DNA of 64,000 bases from Sphingopyxis sp. H050 (GTDB taxonomy: Bacteria > Pseudomonadota > Alphaproteobacteria > Sphingomonadales > Sphingomonadaceae): positions 496,001 through 560,000 of the forward strand of contig NZ_LNRZ01000001.1 of NCBI RefSeq assembly GCF_001468265.1, read 5' to 3'. Below, in pieces: positions 35,622 to 45,885 of this stretch. The stretch's first letter is position 1. Each line of letters begins with the position of its first letter. The notes beneath the pieces are model-generated. The model did no database searches. It saw nothing but the letters and a program-made list of their open reading frames with translations, and was not told where the DNA came from. The translations under genes were made by a program, and so were the position numbers.

Positions 35622-37835
35622 GTGCAGATAAAGGCGATTCTTGTGGGGGCGATGCTGGCCTCGACGGCGCATCCGGCGTGGGCGCGCGACATGCTGGTAT
35701 CGGACCAGGCGCAGTACCGGGCGGCAGTGAAAAAGGCGCAGCCGGGCGACGCGATCATCCTCGCGGACGGCGAATGGCGCGATTTCCAGATCGTCTTTAC
35801 CGGCACCGGGACCGCCGCCAAGCCGATCACGCTGACCGCCCAGAGCAAAGGCAAGGTGCTCGTCACCGGCCAGTCGAACCTGCGCATCGGCGGCCAGCAC
35901 CTCGTGGTTTCGGGCCTCGTCTTCAAAAATGGTGCGAGTCCGACGGGCGAGGTGATCAGCTTCCGCCGCGATTCCAAAACGCTCGCGAGCGATACGCGCG
36001 TGACCGAGGTCGTCATCGACGGTTTCAGCAAGGCCGACCGCCGCGCCGAGGATATCTGGGTCGCGCTCTACGGCACCGGAAACCGCGTCGACCATTCCCA
36101 TTTTGAGGGCAAGACCAATTCGGGCGTGACGCTCGCGGTAATCCGCCGCGCGGGCGATCCGCTCGACAACCGCCACCGCATCGATCATAATTATTTCGGC
36201 CCGCGCCCGCCCTTGGGTTCGAACGGCGGCGAGACGATCCGTATCGGCACCAGCGAGGAATCGCTGTCCGCATCCAATACCATCGTCGAGCGCAACATCT
36301 TCGACCGCACGAGCGGCGAGGTCGAGATCGTCTCGGTCAAGTCGGGCGGCAATATCCTGCGCGAAAATCTGGTACTCGAAGCGCAGGGCGCGTTCGTGCT
36401 GCGCCACGGCAACGGCAACCTTGTCGAGCGCAATATCTTCCTCGGCAAGGGCGTCGCCGATACCGGGGGCGTGCGTGTGATCAATCGCGACCAGACCGTT
36501 CGCGGCAATTATTTCGAGGGACTCGCCGGCACCTCGTTCAAAAGCGCGCTCAGCGTGATGAACGGTGTCCCCAATTCGGTGATCAATCGCTACCACCAGG
36601 TGGCGAACGCGCGGATCGAGAACAACAGCGTCATCGACAGCGCGCGCATCACGCTGGCCGCCGGTGCCGACGCCGAGCGATCCGCCGCGCCCGTCGACAG
36701 CAAGTTCGAGCGCAACCTGATCGTTGGCGCAAAGGGGCAGGATCCGTTCCGCGCCGAGGGTGAGATCGCAGGCATCGCCTTTGCCGGCAATGTCGAGGCC
36801 AAGGTCGAAAAACCGTTGCTGGGTGTAGGTGTCGAACAGCGAGACGTGATACTCGAGCGCGCCGCCAACGGCCTGCTCTACCCAACCGACTCCGCGCTCG
36901 CCGCGGTCGGCGCGCCGCGCGATTTAAAGCCCGTGACCCGCGAAGAAGTCGGTGCCAGCTGGTATCGCGGCGATCCGCCCGAAGCTGCGTTCGGCACCGG
37001 GGTCACGCGGCCGCTCACGGACGGGGCTTCGCTTGCGCAGGCGCTTGCCGGTGCGAAGGCGGGCGACACGCTCGCGCTCGCGGCCGGTACCTACGAAGTC
37101 TCGGCACCGCTGATACTCCGCCATCGGCTGACCATTGCCGGGGTGAAGGATGCCAAGCCGGTGCTGCGTGTCGCGTCGGCTCTTGCCGATATCGCCGGTG
37201 GCGGCGGGCTCCGCCTTGAAAATCTGGCCGTCGATGCCAGCTCCGTATCCGGCGAAGCCGCCCTGATTACCGTCGGGTCCGGCGCCGCTCCCAACTACAG
37301 TATTGCGCTCGATGGCGTATCTGTGCGCGGACCGGGCAAAGGGCGTGTCGACGGCATCGTCATGGCGCCGGGTACTTTCGCCGATGACGTGAAGATCACG
37401 AACAGTGATTTCGCCGAGATGGGTGTCGTTGTTGCCGCGACGGGCGAGCAGGAACCAAAGGGCTGGTATCCGATCGAGCGGCTGACGATCGCCGACAGCA
37501 ATTTCGCGCGCGTCGCGATGGTCGCCGATCTGCTCCGCAAGGGCACCGACGAAAGCACCTTCGGTCCGTGGTTCGCGATGACCGGATCGAGGGTCGCGGG
37601 CAGCGGCCGTGACGGCGCTTCGCTGCGCATCTCGGGCGCTCAGCACACCGAAATTGCACAGAATAATTTTGCGAAATCGGACGGCATCCTCGTCATCCAT
37701 TCGGTCGGTGCGCCCGAAACGCGGATCGCGTCGAACGCTTTCGCTGCGACGCCCGCGCCGCGGATCGAGGAACTTGCGTGGAAAGGTCCGCCGCGCGGTC
37801 AGGTCACCGGCAATGTCGTGGAGGCGCGTCCGTGA
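35622..37835 (+). CDS. PL6 family alginate lyase (AlyGC-like, two beta-helix domains)
   Basis: The 737 aa secreted enzyme has a 21-residue signal peptide (ending HPAWA) and two parallel beta-helix domains, the second starting near residue 470. The PL6 catalytic pair is present: Lys240 in IVSVKSGG and Arg261 in FVLRHGNGN, 21 residues apart, exactly the spacing of K220/R241 in AlyGC. It cuts alginate by beta-elimination; two-domain PL6 enzymes of this length are often exolytic on guluronate. GTG start with a GGTGAGG ribosome binding site. It leads the alginate operon and overlaps the PL17 gene by 4 bp. Confidence 0.93.
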   Translation: MQIKAILVGAMLASTAHPAWARDMLVSDQAQYRAAVKKAQPGDAIILADGEWRDFQIVFTGTGTAAKPITLTAQSKGKVLVTGQSNLRIGGQHLVVSGLVFKNGASPTGEVISFRRDSKTLASDTRVTEVVIDGFSKADRRAEDIWVALYGTGNRVDHSHFEGKTNSGVTLAVIRRAGDPLDNRHRIDHNYFGPRPPLGSNGGETIRIGTSEESLSASNTIVERNIFDRTSGEVEIVSVKSGGNILRENLVLEAQGAFVLRHGNGNLVERNIFLGKGVADTGGVRVINRDQTVRGNYFEGLAGTSFKSALSVMNGVPNSVINRYHQVANARIENNSVIDSARITLAAGADAERSAAPVDSKFERNLIVGAKGQDPFRAEGEIAGIAFAGNVEAKVEKPLLGVGVEQRDVILERAANGLLYPTDSALAAVGAPRDLKPVTREEVGASWYRGDPPEAAFGTGVTRPLTDGASLAQALAGAKAGDTLALAAGTYEVSAPLILRHRLTIAGVKDAKPVLRVASALADIAGGGGLRLENLAVDASSVSGEAALITVGSGAAPNYSIALDGVSVRGPGKGRVDGIVMAPGTFADDVKITNSDFAEMGVVVAATGEQEPKGWYPIERLTIADSNFARVAMVADLLRKGTDESTFGPWFAMTGSRVAGSGRDGASLRISGAQHTEIAQNNFAKSDGILVIHSVGAPETRIASNAFAATPAPRIEELAWKGPPRGQVTGNVVEARP

Positions 37836-39994
37836 CCCGCACCCTTGCACTCCTGCTCGCTGCCGCGACGCTGCCAGCGTCGCCCGCGGCCGCACAAGCC
37901 CCGCCCGCGGCGTCGCCGCAAGCCTATGCGCCCCTCTTCGCGGGCGAGGTCGATCGCGCGCGGCGGGACGTCGAGGCATCGATCAAGTCCGGCGTCAACG
38001 TGCCGGTGCCCAAGGATCCGGGCGGCGGCTTCACGCACGAGCAGCATAAGCGCAACTATCGCGTGATCTTCGAAGGCGGCCAGCTTTTCCGCCTGACCGG
38101 CGACGCGCGCTACCGCGACCATGTCCGCGACCTGCTGCTCGCCTATGCCGATCTTTATCCAAAGCTTGGGCCGCATCCCGCGGCGTCGAACCAGGTGCCG
38201 GGGCGCCTGTTCTGGCAGAGCCTCAACGACAGCGTGTTTCTGGTCAACGCGGTGCAGGGCTATGCTGAAATCCGCGATGCGCTCTCCGCCGCCGACCGCA
38301 AGCGCATCGACGACAATGTGATCCGCCCGATGGCGCGCTTCCTGTCGGACGGCTCGCCCGAGGTGATCGATCGCATTCACAATCATGCGACCTGGGCCGC
38401 CGCAGGCGTCGGCCTGTCGGGCTATCTGCTCGGCGACCGCGACCTTGTCGACAAGGCGCTGCTGGGGCTCGACAAGAGCGGCAAGGCGGGCTTCCTCCGC
38501 CAGCTCGATTTGCTCTTCTCGCCCGACGGCTATTATGCCGAAGGTCCCTATTATCAGCGCTACGCTCTCCAGCCGTTTGTCGTCTTTGCAGAAGCGATTG
38601 CGAGGAATGACCCGAACCGCAAGATTTTCGAGTATCGCGACGGCATCGTTCTGAAGGCGATCCGCACTGCGATCGACATCACGCACGACGGCTATTTCCT
38701 GCCGATCAACGACGCGATGCCCGACAAGAGTCTGCGCACCGAGGAACTCTATCACGCCGTCGCCATCGCCTATGGTGCGACAAGGGACCCGACCTTTCTG
38801 TCGATCGCCGACTGGCAGGGGCGGACGGTGCTGACGCCGGCGGGGCAGGCGATGGCCGCGGACCTCGCCGCGGGAAGGGCCAAGCCGTGGCGGTTCGGTT
38901 CGCGGTTGCTTTCGGACGGTCCCGACGGCCAGAGCGGCGCGCTCGTTTTGCTGCGCACCAAGGCCGATCCAACCGGTCCCTTGCTCGTCGCCAAGAACAC
39001 CGTCCAGGGCATGGGGCACGGCCATTTCGACAGGCTCGGATGGCTCTATTATGATGAAACCGGCGCGGTCGTGACCGACTATGGCGCCGCGCGCTTCCTC
39101 AACGTCGAGGCGAAGCAGGGTGGGCGCTATCTCCCCGAAAACGACAGCTGGGCGAGCGCGACGATTGCGCACAATACCCTCGTCGTCGACGAACAAAGTC
39201 ACTTCGGGGGTGACTGGAAGGCGGGCGAGAAGTTCGGCACGCGCCAGCTCGCGGCCTCGCTCGATGGCCCGACGCGCTACGCGATCGGCGAAATCGACCA
39301 CGCCTATAAGGGCGTCCAGATCCGCCGCGCTCTCTTGCTCGCCGAGGTCGAAGGCCTCGCCAATCCCCTCACGCTCGATATCCTCCACGGGACTGGCAGC
39401 GGCAGGCATCGTTATGACCTGCCGCTGCATTTTTCGGGGCATATCATCGACAGCGACATCGCCTTCGAGCGGAAGCTCGCCGAGCGCCCGGTGCTCGGCC
39501 AGGCCAACGGCTATCAGCATCTGTGGGTCGACGGCGAGGGGAGCAAGGCGGACAAGGCGCGGCTCACCTGGATGCAGGGCAGCCGCTTTTACTCCTACCA
39601 TATGCTGCCACCCGCGGGCGCGCGCTTCATCGTCGCCGAGAGCGGCGCCAACGATCCCGACTTCAACCTCCGCCGCGAGCCGGTGGTCATTCAGCGGCTC
39701 GACGGTGCGGGCGACGCGACTTTCGTCAGCCTGCTCGAACCGCATGGCGCGTACGATGCCTCGGCCGAGACCGTCATCGCGAGCAGCGCGCGCGTCGCGG
39801 GGCTCGAGCATCGCCGCGAAAAGGGCGTCGATCTCGTCCTCGTGACCCTCGTCGATGGTCGCCGCATCGCACTCGCGGTCGCGGACGATGTCGCGGCGGA
39901 TGCCAAGCACAGCGTCAGCGTCGAGGGCCGGACCCTCGTCTGGACCGGCCCCGTCGGCCGCCTCGACCTCGCCAAGACCGGAGCGAAGAAATGA
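37832..39994 (+). CDS. PL17 oligoalginate lyase (heparinase II/III-like C-terminus)
   Basis: A 720 aa exolytic lyase with a signal peptide (ALLLAAATLPASPAAAQ), an alpha/alpha toroid (RVIFEGGQLFRLTGDARYRDHVRDLL) and a beta-sheet domain (GMGHGHFDRLGW, DSWASATIAHNTLVVDEQSHF). N184-H185 (IHNHATW) and Y241 (YYAEGPYYQRY) correspond in order and spacing (56 residues) to the N201/H202/Y258 set of Alg17C. It degrades alginate oligomers to monomers that become 4-deoxy-L-erythro-5-hexoseulose uronate. The GTG start overlaps the PL6 stop codon and the end overlaps the transporter gene by 4 bp. Confidence 0.93.
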   Translation: MTRTLALLLAAATLPASPAAAQAPPAASPQAYAPLFAGEVDRARRDVEASIKSGVNVPVPKDPGGGFTHEQHKRNYRVIFEGGQLFRLTGDARYRDHVRDLLLAYADLYPKLGPHPAASNQVPGRLFWQSLNDSVFLVNAVQGYAEIRDALSAADRKRIDDNVIRPMARFLSDGSPEVIDRIHNHATWAAAGVGLSGYLLGDRDLVDKALLGLDKSGKAGFLRQLDLLFSPDGYYAEGPYYQRYALQPFVVFAEAIARNDPNRKIFEYRDGIVLKAIRTAIDITHDGYFLPINDAMPDKSLRTEELYHAVAIAYGATRDPTFLSIADWQGRTVLTPAGQAMAADLAAGRAKPWRFGSRLLSDGPDGQSGALVLLRTKADPTGPLLVAKNTVQGMGHGHFDRLGWLYYDETGAVVTDYGAARFLNVEAKQGGRYLPENDSWASATIAHNTLVVDEQSHFGGDWKAGEKFGTRQLAASLDGPTRYAIGEIDHAYKGVQIRRALLLAEVEGLANPLTLDILHGTGSGRHRYDLPLHFSGHIIDSDIAFERKLAERPVLGQANGYQHLWVDGEGSKADKARLTWMQGSRFYSYHMLPPAGARFIVAESGANDPDFNLRREPVVIQRLDGAGDATFVSLLEPHGAYDASAETVIASSARVAGLEHRREKGVDLVLVTLVDGRRIALAVADDVAADAKHSVSVEGRTLVWTGPVGRLDLAKTGAKK

Positions 39995-41274
39995 GCAATA
40001 TCAAGGGCCGCTTCCGTTGGTGCGTGATCGGGCTGATCGCGCTGGCGACTGTCATCAATTACATCGACCGCAACGCGCTCGCAGTGATGTGGCCCGAGGT
40101 GTCGAAGGAAATCGGCGCCTCGAAGGAAGATTATGCGCTGCTGGTGACGATCTTCATGATCTTCTACGCCTTCGGCCAGTCGCTCTTTGGGCGCATCTTC
40201 GACGCGATCGGCACAAGGATGGGCTTCACCATCTCGATCGTTATCTGGTCGCTGTCGATCGCGGCGCATGCGCTGGTGCGCTCGATGCCGCTGCTGATGG
40301 TGCTCCGCGCGACGCTGGGGATCAGCGAGGCGGGCAACTGGCCCGGCGCGGCAAAGGCGAACGCGCTCTGGTTCCCCTCGCGCGAGCGCGCGCTGGCGCA
40401 AGGCATCTTCAATGCGGGCGCCTCGCTCGGCGGCATCGTGTCGGCGCCGCTGATCGCCTTGCTCTTCGTCCAGTTCGGCTGGCACGGCACCTTCCTGCTC
40501 ATCGGCGTGCTCGGCTTCGTGTGGCTCGTCCCTTGGCTCTGGTTCTACAAGGCCGACCCCGACAAGCATCCGGGGCTGAGCGAGGAAGAGCGTGACTATA
40601 TCCTGACCGGGCGCACCGAGGCGGGCCGCGACGACGACCGCCGCGTGCCGCTCGGCGAGTTGCTCCGCTATCGCCAGAGCTGGGGCGTCATCCTGTCGCG
40701 CTTCTTCCTCGACCCCGTGTGGTGGCTCTTCGTTTCGTGGCTGCCGATCTATCTCGCCGAGACCTTCGGCTTCGACGTCAAGCAGATCGGGCTCTTTGCC
40801 TGGGTGCCCTTCGTCGGCGCGATGCTGGGGAGCCTGTTCGGCGGCTGGCTCGCGGGCCGGATCATCGGCAAGGGCGGCGGCGTGCACGAGGCGCGCATGA
40901 CGACCATCGCGATCGGCTGCACGATCATGCTGCCCGCGCTGCTGCTGACGATCGGCGCCAGCGATCCGCTCACCGCGGTGCTGCTGATCGCGTGCATCCT
41001 CTTCGGGTTCCAGATGGCGATCGGCAATATCCAGACGCTGCCCAGCGACTATTTCGGCGGCGGCGCGGTCGGCAGCCTTGCGGGGATCAGCGGTACCGCC
41101 GCGGTCGCGGGCACGCTGATCACGACCTGGCTCGTCCCCGTGCTCACCGAGACGAGCTATGCGCCGATCTTCGCGCTCTCCGCGGCGATCGTGCCCATCT
41201 CCTTCCTGTGTTTCTGGCTGGTCGGCGGTCGCGTCGCTCCGGTCTCCGTCAAGCCTGCCAACATCCAAGAATAA
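39991..41274 (+). CDS. MFS transporter, hexuronate/anion:cation symporter-like
   Basis: A 427 aa MFS permease with about 12 hydrophobic segments, starting RWCVIGLIALATVINYIDRNALAVMWPE and including the GRIFDAIGTRMGF loop motif, typical of the ACS subfamily that carries glucuronate, galacturonate or related organic anions. It is coupled on both sides, to the PL17 gene by ATGA and to the DEH reductase gene 13 bp downstream, so uptake of the unsaturated uronate monomer (DEH) is the likely role. Confidence 0.9.
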   Translation: MSNIKGRFRWCVIGLIALATVINYIDRNALAVMWPEVSKEIGASKEDYALLVTIFMIFYAFGQSLFGRIFDAIGTRMGFTISIVIWSLSIAAHALVRSMPLLMVLRATLGISEAGNWPGAAKANALWFPSRERALAQGIFNAGASLGGIVSAPLIALLFVQFGWHGTFLLIGVLGFVWLVPWLWFYKADPDKHPGLSEEERDYILTGRTEAGRDDDRRVPLGELLRYRQSWGVILSRFFLDPVWWLFVSWLPIYLAETFGFDVKQIGLFAWVPFVGAMLGSLFGGWLAGRIIGKGGGVHEARMTTIAIGCTIMLPALLLTIGASDPLTAVLLIACILFGFQMAIGNIQTLPSDYFGGGAVGSLAGISGTAAVAGTLITTWLVPVLTETSYAPIFALSAAIVPISFLCFWLVGGRVAPVSVKPANIQE

Positions 41275-41287
41275 GGAACTGCATCAC

Positions 41288-42040
41288 ATGACTCTCCAGG
41301 GGAAAACCGCGCTCGTCACCGGCGGTGGCCGCGACATCGGCCGATCGGTCTCGATCGCGCTCGCCCGCGCCGGTGTTCGCGTCGCAATCAATTACAACAG
41401 CGGCCGCGAAGCCGCCGAAGAAACGCTGAAGACGATCAAGGACGCGGGCGGCGACGCTTTCCTGATCCAGGCCGACGTGACCGACGGCGCCGCGGTGAAG
41501 GCGATGCTCGAACAAGTCGGAACCGCGTTCAGCGGCCGACTCGACATCCTTGTCAACCTTGCGGGCGGCATGGTCGCGCGCAAGACTTTGAGCGAGATGG
41601 ACGAGGCCTTCTTCGACCATGTCATGACGCTCAACCTCAAGTCGGCCTTCCTCGTGCTGCAGGCGTCACTGCCCTTCCTCGGCGAAGGCTCGGCGGTGGT
41701 GAATGTCTCGTCGCTCGCGGGCCGCGACGGCGGCGGCCCCGGAGCCTCGGTCTATGCGACCGCGAAGGGTGCCCTGATGACCTACACGCGCGCGATGGCC
41801 AAAGAGCTCGGACCGCAGGGCATCCGCGTCAACGCCGTCTGCCCGGGACTGATCGGCACCAGCTTTCACGACATCTTCTCGAAGCCCGAGGGCCGCGCCG
41901 CAGTGGCAGGAAACACACCGCTGCGCCGCGAAGGCCATCCCGACGAGGTCGCCGACACGATCGTCTACCTCGCGTCACCGGCAGCAAGTTTCCTCGCCGG
42001 CGTCTGCCTGGACATCAACGGCGGGTTGGCTTTCTCGTGA
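41288..42040 (+). CDS. 4-deoxy-L-erythro-5-hexoseulose uronate (DEH) reductase, SDR family
   Basis: A 250 aa short-chain dehydrogenase with TGGGRDIG and the SVYATAKGA active site, followed by PQGIRVNAVCPGLI. Within an alginate operon this matches the A1-R-type DEH reductase, which converts DEH to 2-keto-3-deoxy-D-gluconate with NAD(P)H. The upstream in-frame extension lies inside the transporter gene and is rejected. A TGATG junction couples it to the next gene. Confidence 0.85.
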   Translation: MTLQGKTALVTGGGRDIGRSVSIALARAGVRVAINYNSGREAAEETLKTIKDAGGDAFLIQADVTDGAAVKAMLEQVGTAFSGRLDILVNLAGGMVARKTLSEMDEAFFDHVMTLNLKSAFLVLQASLPFLGEGSAVVNVSSLAGRDGGGPGASVYATAKGALMTYTRAMAKELGPQGIRVNAVCPGLIGTSFHDIFSKPEGRAAVAGNTPLRREGHPDEVADTIVYLASPAASFLAGVCLDINGGLAFS

Positions 42041-42879
42041 TGCGCGGGGTTGCCACTGTCGCCGCAGCCGCCCTGCTCGCGAGCGGAGCACAGGCTCAGA
42101 CTCGTGAGCGCACCGATGCGCCGCCGCTCGAGCCGTACAAGATCATCCTTGTCGGCGATTCCACCATGGCGCCGCACAGCGGCTGGGGCGGGGCATTCTG
42201 CTCGCGTCACGTCAAATCGTCGGTCGCGTGCCTCAACGCCGGGCGCGGCGGGCGCAGCACGCGCAGCTATCGTCAGGAAGGTGGCTGGGACATCGCCCTC
42301 GCCGAAGCGAAGGTGCCCGGCTATCGCGGCACCTGGGTGTTGATCCAGTTTGCCCACAATGACCAGTCGACGCGGCCCGAGCGCTGGACCGACGAGACGA
42401 CCGAGTTTCCCGCCAACCTCCGCCGCTTTGTCGAAGAGGTACGCTCCGTCGGCGCGACGCCGGTGCTCGTCACCCCGCTGACACGCCGCGAATTCAAGGA
42501 CGGCAAGCTCCAGAACACGCTCGCCACCTGGTCCGATCAGGTTCGCGGCGTCGCGAAGGCGCTGGACGTGCCGCTCGTCGACCTGAATGCGCTCAGCGCT
42601 GCGCAGACCCAGGAAATGGGCCCCGAGATGGCGACCAAACTCGCGCAGGAACCGCCCACCGCCGAGGAACTTGCTGCGGCGAAGGCGGGCACAACGCTGA
42701 CTGCGCGCCCTGCGCCCCCCGAGCCGGCGCCGATCACCGGCGACGGTGCGCGCGGACAGGTGACGCGTAAATTCGATTACACCCATCTTGGCGATGTGGG
42801 AGCCGAGGTGACCGCAAAGCTCGTAACTCAAGCGCTCGCCCGGGCAGTGCCAGGACTAAGGAGCCAGCTTGTTCGCTGA
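42040..42879 (+). CDS. SGNH-hydrolase (rhamnogalacturonan acetylesterase-like), possible alginate deacetylase
   Basis: The 279 aa secreted protein (signal peptide ending SGAQAQ) has the block I motif VGDSTMAPHSGWG with the nucleophile Ser, the block III Asn in FAHNDQ and the block V DYTHLG with His. This is the RGAE-type SGNH family, which removes O-acetyl groups from polysaccharides. In an alginate operon its simplest role is deacetylation of O-acetylated mannuronate units, opening them to lyases. A disordered Pro/Ala-rich insert (AKAGTTLTARPAPPEPAP) precedes the His motif. The function is inferred. Confidence 0.83.
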   Translation: MRGVATVAAAALLASGAQAQTRERTDAPPLEPYKIILVGDSTMAPHSGWGGAFCSRHVKSSVACLNAGRGGRSTRSYRQEGGWDIALAEAKVPGYRGTWVLIQFAHNDQSTRPERWTDETTEFPANLRRFVEEVRSVGATPVLVTPLTRREFKDGKLQNTLATWSDQVRGVAKALDVPLVDLNALSAAQTQEMGPEMATKLAQEPPTAEELAAAKAGTTLTARPAPPEPAPITGDGARGQVTRKFDYTHLGDVGAEVTAKLVTQALARAVPGLRSQLVR

Positions 42880-42885
42880 CGAAAT

Positions 42886-42947
42886 AGGTCGGACAAAGTG
42901 GACTAACCAATCCAGCATACACAATTGTTGACAAACTGGTCATAATG
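42886..42947. promoter_or_regulatory. operator candidates before the second TonB receptor
   Basis: AGGTCGGACAA at 42886-42896 is the reverse complement of TTGTCCGACCT and fits the TTGT-N3-ACC rule of the sites at 35516, 35566 and 46874. A weaker copy, CTGGTCATAAT, lies at 42936-42946. The stretch TTGTTGACAA between them may double as a -35 region. Confidence 0.5.
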
Positions 42948-42994
42948 CTGGACAGCAGTTGCCAGAACAGAATCGATATACAGGGAGAGACGAT

Positions 42995-45883
42995 GTGAAT
43001 TCTCGCAATTCATTGCGCGCGCGCAGCTTGCGTGCCGCGCTGCTGGCGGGTGCAGCTTCGACGATGGCGGTCGCCGCAATGCCCGTGATGGCGCAGGATG
43101 CGACTGTTGCAGCGCAGGAGAAGGTGGAGGAGGAGGCGATCATCGTCACCGGTATCCGTGAGACGATCCAGAATTCCATCAACACCAAGCGCGAGGAGAC
43201 CGCGATCGTCGATGCGCTGTCGTCCGACGACATCGGTGACATCCCGGCGATCTCGGTCGGGCAGGCGATCCAGACGATCACCGGTGCGACGACCCACCGC
43301 GAGAAGGGCGATGCCTCGGAGATCGCGCTGCGCGGGCTCGGCCCGTTCCTGTCAAATTCTACGTTCAATGGCCGCGACGCGACCAACGGCAGCGGCGACC
43401 GGTCGGTCAACTTCAACCAGTTCCCGTCGGAACTGGTAAATAACATCAAAATCTACAAGACGCAGCAGGCGAGCCTCGTCGAGGGCGGCGTGGCGGGCAC
43501 TATCGAGATCGGCACGCTTCGACCGCTCGACTTCGGCAAGCGGCGTCTGCAGGGCGAACTCAAAGCGCAATATAATCCTTATGGGGACCGCATCACCGGC
43601 CGCGAGGGCGGCGTCGGCTGGCGCGGGACGCTGAGCTACGTCGACCAGTTCGCGAACGACACGATCGGCATTGCGATCGGCGTCCAGCGCAACGATACGA
43701 ATAACCCCGAAGAAACCTATGCGGCCTCGTCGACCTGGACCGCTTGCCAGGCAGCGCCGGTCGTCGCGAACAACAATTGCGACGAATATACGCGCGCGGA
43801 ATATGGCCAGAACCGCGCCTTCTACCTCGTCCCCAATGCGTACACCTTCCGCCAGATCAGCGAGACCGACAAGCGCGACGCGATCTTCGGCGCGATCCAG
43901 TGGCAGCCGTCGGACACGATCGATGTCAATCTCGACGTCCAATATTCCGACCGCACGTTCGTCGAGAGCCGGCGCGACCTGAATATATCCGAAGGCCGGT
44001 TCGGCCTTACCAACGTCGTCTTCGACGAGAATGGCATCATCCAGAGCCTCAATGGCCTTTCATCGCTCGAGTCCAACGGATCGGAACTGTCGCGATCCGA
44101 GGAGTATCTGGGCGGCGGCCTCTCGGTCGCATGGCAGCCAACCGACCGGCTTACCGTCACCCTCGACGGCAGCTATTCGCGCACGATCCGCACCGAACTG
44201 GAGCGGAATGTCCGCTTGCGCACCGATCCGTTCGACGTAAATAACGTTCGCAATTTCTTCAGCGTCACGGGCAACGGCTTCACGTCGAGCAATATGCGCG
44301 TGCCCTATACATATTCGATCGCGCCTGGCAGCTTCGTTCCGACCATCACGATCGATCCGCGCTTCGACCTGAACAATCACAATCTCTTCTGGGACGATGC
44401 GCGATTTCGGCGCGACGAGAGCAAGCGCCGCAACGAAATATATGCCGGTCGGTTCGACGCCGCATACGAGATGGACGGCTTCCTCAAGGCGCTGTCAGCC
44501 GGCGTCCGCTGGTCGCACCTGACGTACCGCGATTACGACATACGCAATGGCGACTTCAACCTGAACCCGGCGATGACCGAGGATCGTCGCATCAACAACC
44601 TCTGCCGTCAGGCGTTTCCCCAGACCAGTTACCTGTCCGCCGCTGAAGGCAATAGCATCCATAGCTGGGCGACCTTCGACGTCGATTGTCTGTTCCGCGA
44701 ATATATGGGCACCGAGGATCCCGGACTTCCCGCCGAGATTCGTTCGGTGGCCAACCGCGACGTTACCGAGCGCACGCTCGCGGGCTATGTCATGGCCGAA
44801 TATGGCGGCGACCTCGGCAGCATGCCGGTGCGAGGCAATTTCGGTGTCCGCGTCGTCAAGACCGACGTGACGTCGAACGGGCTGCGCAGCGACCTCAGTA
44901 TCGTCAACAATCCCGACGGGTCGATCCGCCTCGTCGCGTCGAGCGATTTCGATACGGTGACGATCAAGAGCGGCAGCACGCGCATCCTGCCCAGCGTCAA
45001 CGCGATCTTCGAGGTTGCGCCGAACATGTTGCTCCGTGCGGCCGCCTATCGTGCGATGTCTCGCCCCAATCCCAGCGCCTTGGGCGCGGGCCGGACGATC
45101 GTGCTCGAGGACGGCACCAGCTTCAGCTCGGTGGAGGATGCCATCCGGAACATCACTGCAAACGGCAGCCCGCGCCTGAAGCCGCTGATGTCGTGGAACG
45201 GCGACCTGGCGGTCGAATGGTATCCGAACAAGGACAGCCTTCTCTCGGCGACCGTCTATTACAAGCAGTTCACCGGCGGTTTCCAGCCCGTCGTATTCAA
45301 CGAGGATTTCACGATCGACGGTCAGTCGGTGTCGATCCCCGTGACACAGACGCGCAACAGCTCCGACAAGTCGCGCGTCTATGGGCTTGAACTGACCGCA
45401 GCTACCCGCTTTTCGTTCCTGCCCAAGCCGCTGGACGGGCTCGGCGCGAAAGTCAGCTACAATTACGCCAACTCGAATTTCGAAACGCAGGATATCCGCC
45501 TCGGTGACGTCTACGATCCGGAAACCGACACCGTCAGCTCCGGTATCATCCCGCCGGCCGGGCTCTCGGGCTACTCAAAGCATGTGCTGTCGGCACAAGC
45601 CTATTACGACATCGGCCCGGTGTCACTGCAGGCGATCTACAATTACCGGTCGAGCTATTTTCAGGACTTCGTGGGCGGGAACAGCCAGCTGCGCTTTGTC
45701 GCGCCCAGCGAAACATTCGACTTCCGCGCCTCGATAAACTTGATGCAAGGTGTTTCGCTCCGCTTCGAGGCGCTCAACATCTTCAACGAACCGAAAGCGA
45801 CCTACATGCCGGTCTATGGAAGCAGCCGTCAGTATCACTATTATGGCGCGAAATATTTCGTCGGCATCCGGGCGCGGATCTGA
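42995..45883 (+). CDS. TonB-dependent receptor (oligosaccharide type), alginate locus
   Basis: About 962 aa: signal peptide ending AMPVMAQ, TonB box EEEAIIVTGIRETIQNSI, plug (SVGQAIQTITGATTHREKGDASEIALRGLG, INFNQFPSELVNNIKIYKTQQASLVEGGVAGTIEI-like run) and a barrel ending in YFVGIRARI. GTG 42995 is chosen because it follows AGGGAGAGACG; a TTG-started extension to 42959 is not credible. It belongs to the sphingomonad receptors paired with polysaccharide-degrading enzymes. With the receptor at 32442 it gives the locus two outer-membrane ports, perhaps for oligomers of different size or acetylation. Confidence 0.93.
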   Translation: MNSRNSLRARSLRAALLAGAASTMAVAAMPVMAQDATVAAQEKVEEEAIIVTGIRETIQNSINTKREETAIVDALSSDDIGDIPAISVGQAIQTITGATTHREKGDASEIALRGLGPFLSNSTFNGRDATNGSGDRSVNFNQFPSELVNNIKIYKTQQASLVEGGVAGTIEIGTLRPLDFGKRRLQGELKAQYNPYGDRITGREGGVGWRGTLSYVDQFANDTIGIAIGVQRNDTNNPEETYAASSTWTACQAAPVVANNNCDEYTRAEYGQNRAFYLVPNAYTFRQISETDKRDAIFGAIQWQPSDTIDVNLDVQYSDRTFVESRRDLNISEGRFGLTNVVFDENGIIQSLNGLSSLESNGSELSRSEEYLGGGLSVAWQPTDRLTVTLDGSYSRTIRTELERNVRLRTDPFDVNNVRNFFSVTGNGFTSSNMRVPYTYSIAPGSFVPTITIDPRFDLNNHNLFWDDARFRRDESKRRNEIYAGRFDAAYEMDGFLKALSAGVRWSHLTYRDYDIRNGDFNLNPAMTEDRRINNLCRQAFPQTSYLSAAEGNSIHSWATFDVDCLFREYMGTEDPGLPAEIRSVANRDVTERTLAGYVMAEYGGDLGSMPVRGNFGVRVVKTDVTSNGLRSDLSIVNNPDGSIRLVASSDFDTVTIKSGSTRILPSVNAIFEVAPNMLLRAAAYRAMSRPNPSALGAGRTIVLEDGTSFSSVEDAIRNITANGSPRLKPLMSWNGDLAVEWYPNKDSLLSATVYYKQFTGGFQPVVFNEDFTIDGQSVSIPVTQTRNSSDKSRVYGLELTAATRFSFLPKPLDGLGAKVSYNYANSNFETQDIRLGDVYDPETDTVSSGIIPPAGLSGYSKHVLSAQAYYDIGPVSLQAIYNYRSSYFQDFVGGNSQLRFVAPSETFDFRASINLMQGVSLRFEALNIFNEPKATYMPVYGSSRQYHYYGAKYFVGIRARI

Positions 45884-45885
45884 CC

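Noticed and set aside
37799..41268. Very long antisense open frames (about 700 and 525 codons) opposite the PL17 and MFS genes
   Set aside because: They mirror the codon structure of the sense genes in high-GC DNA, lack family motifs and are rich in Arg, Ala and Asp in a way typical of antisense shadows.
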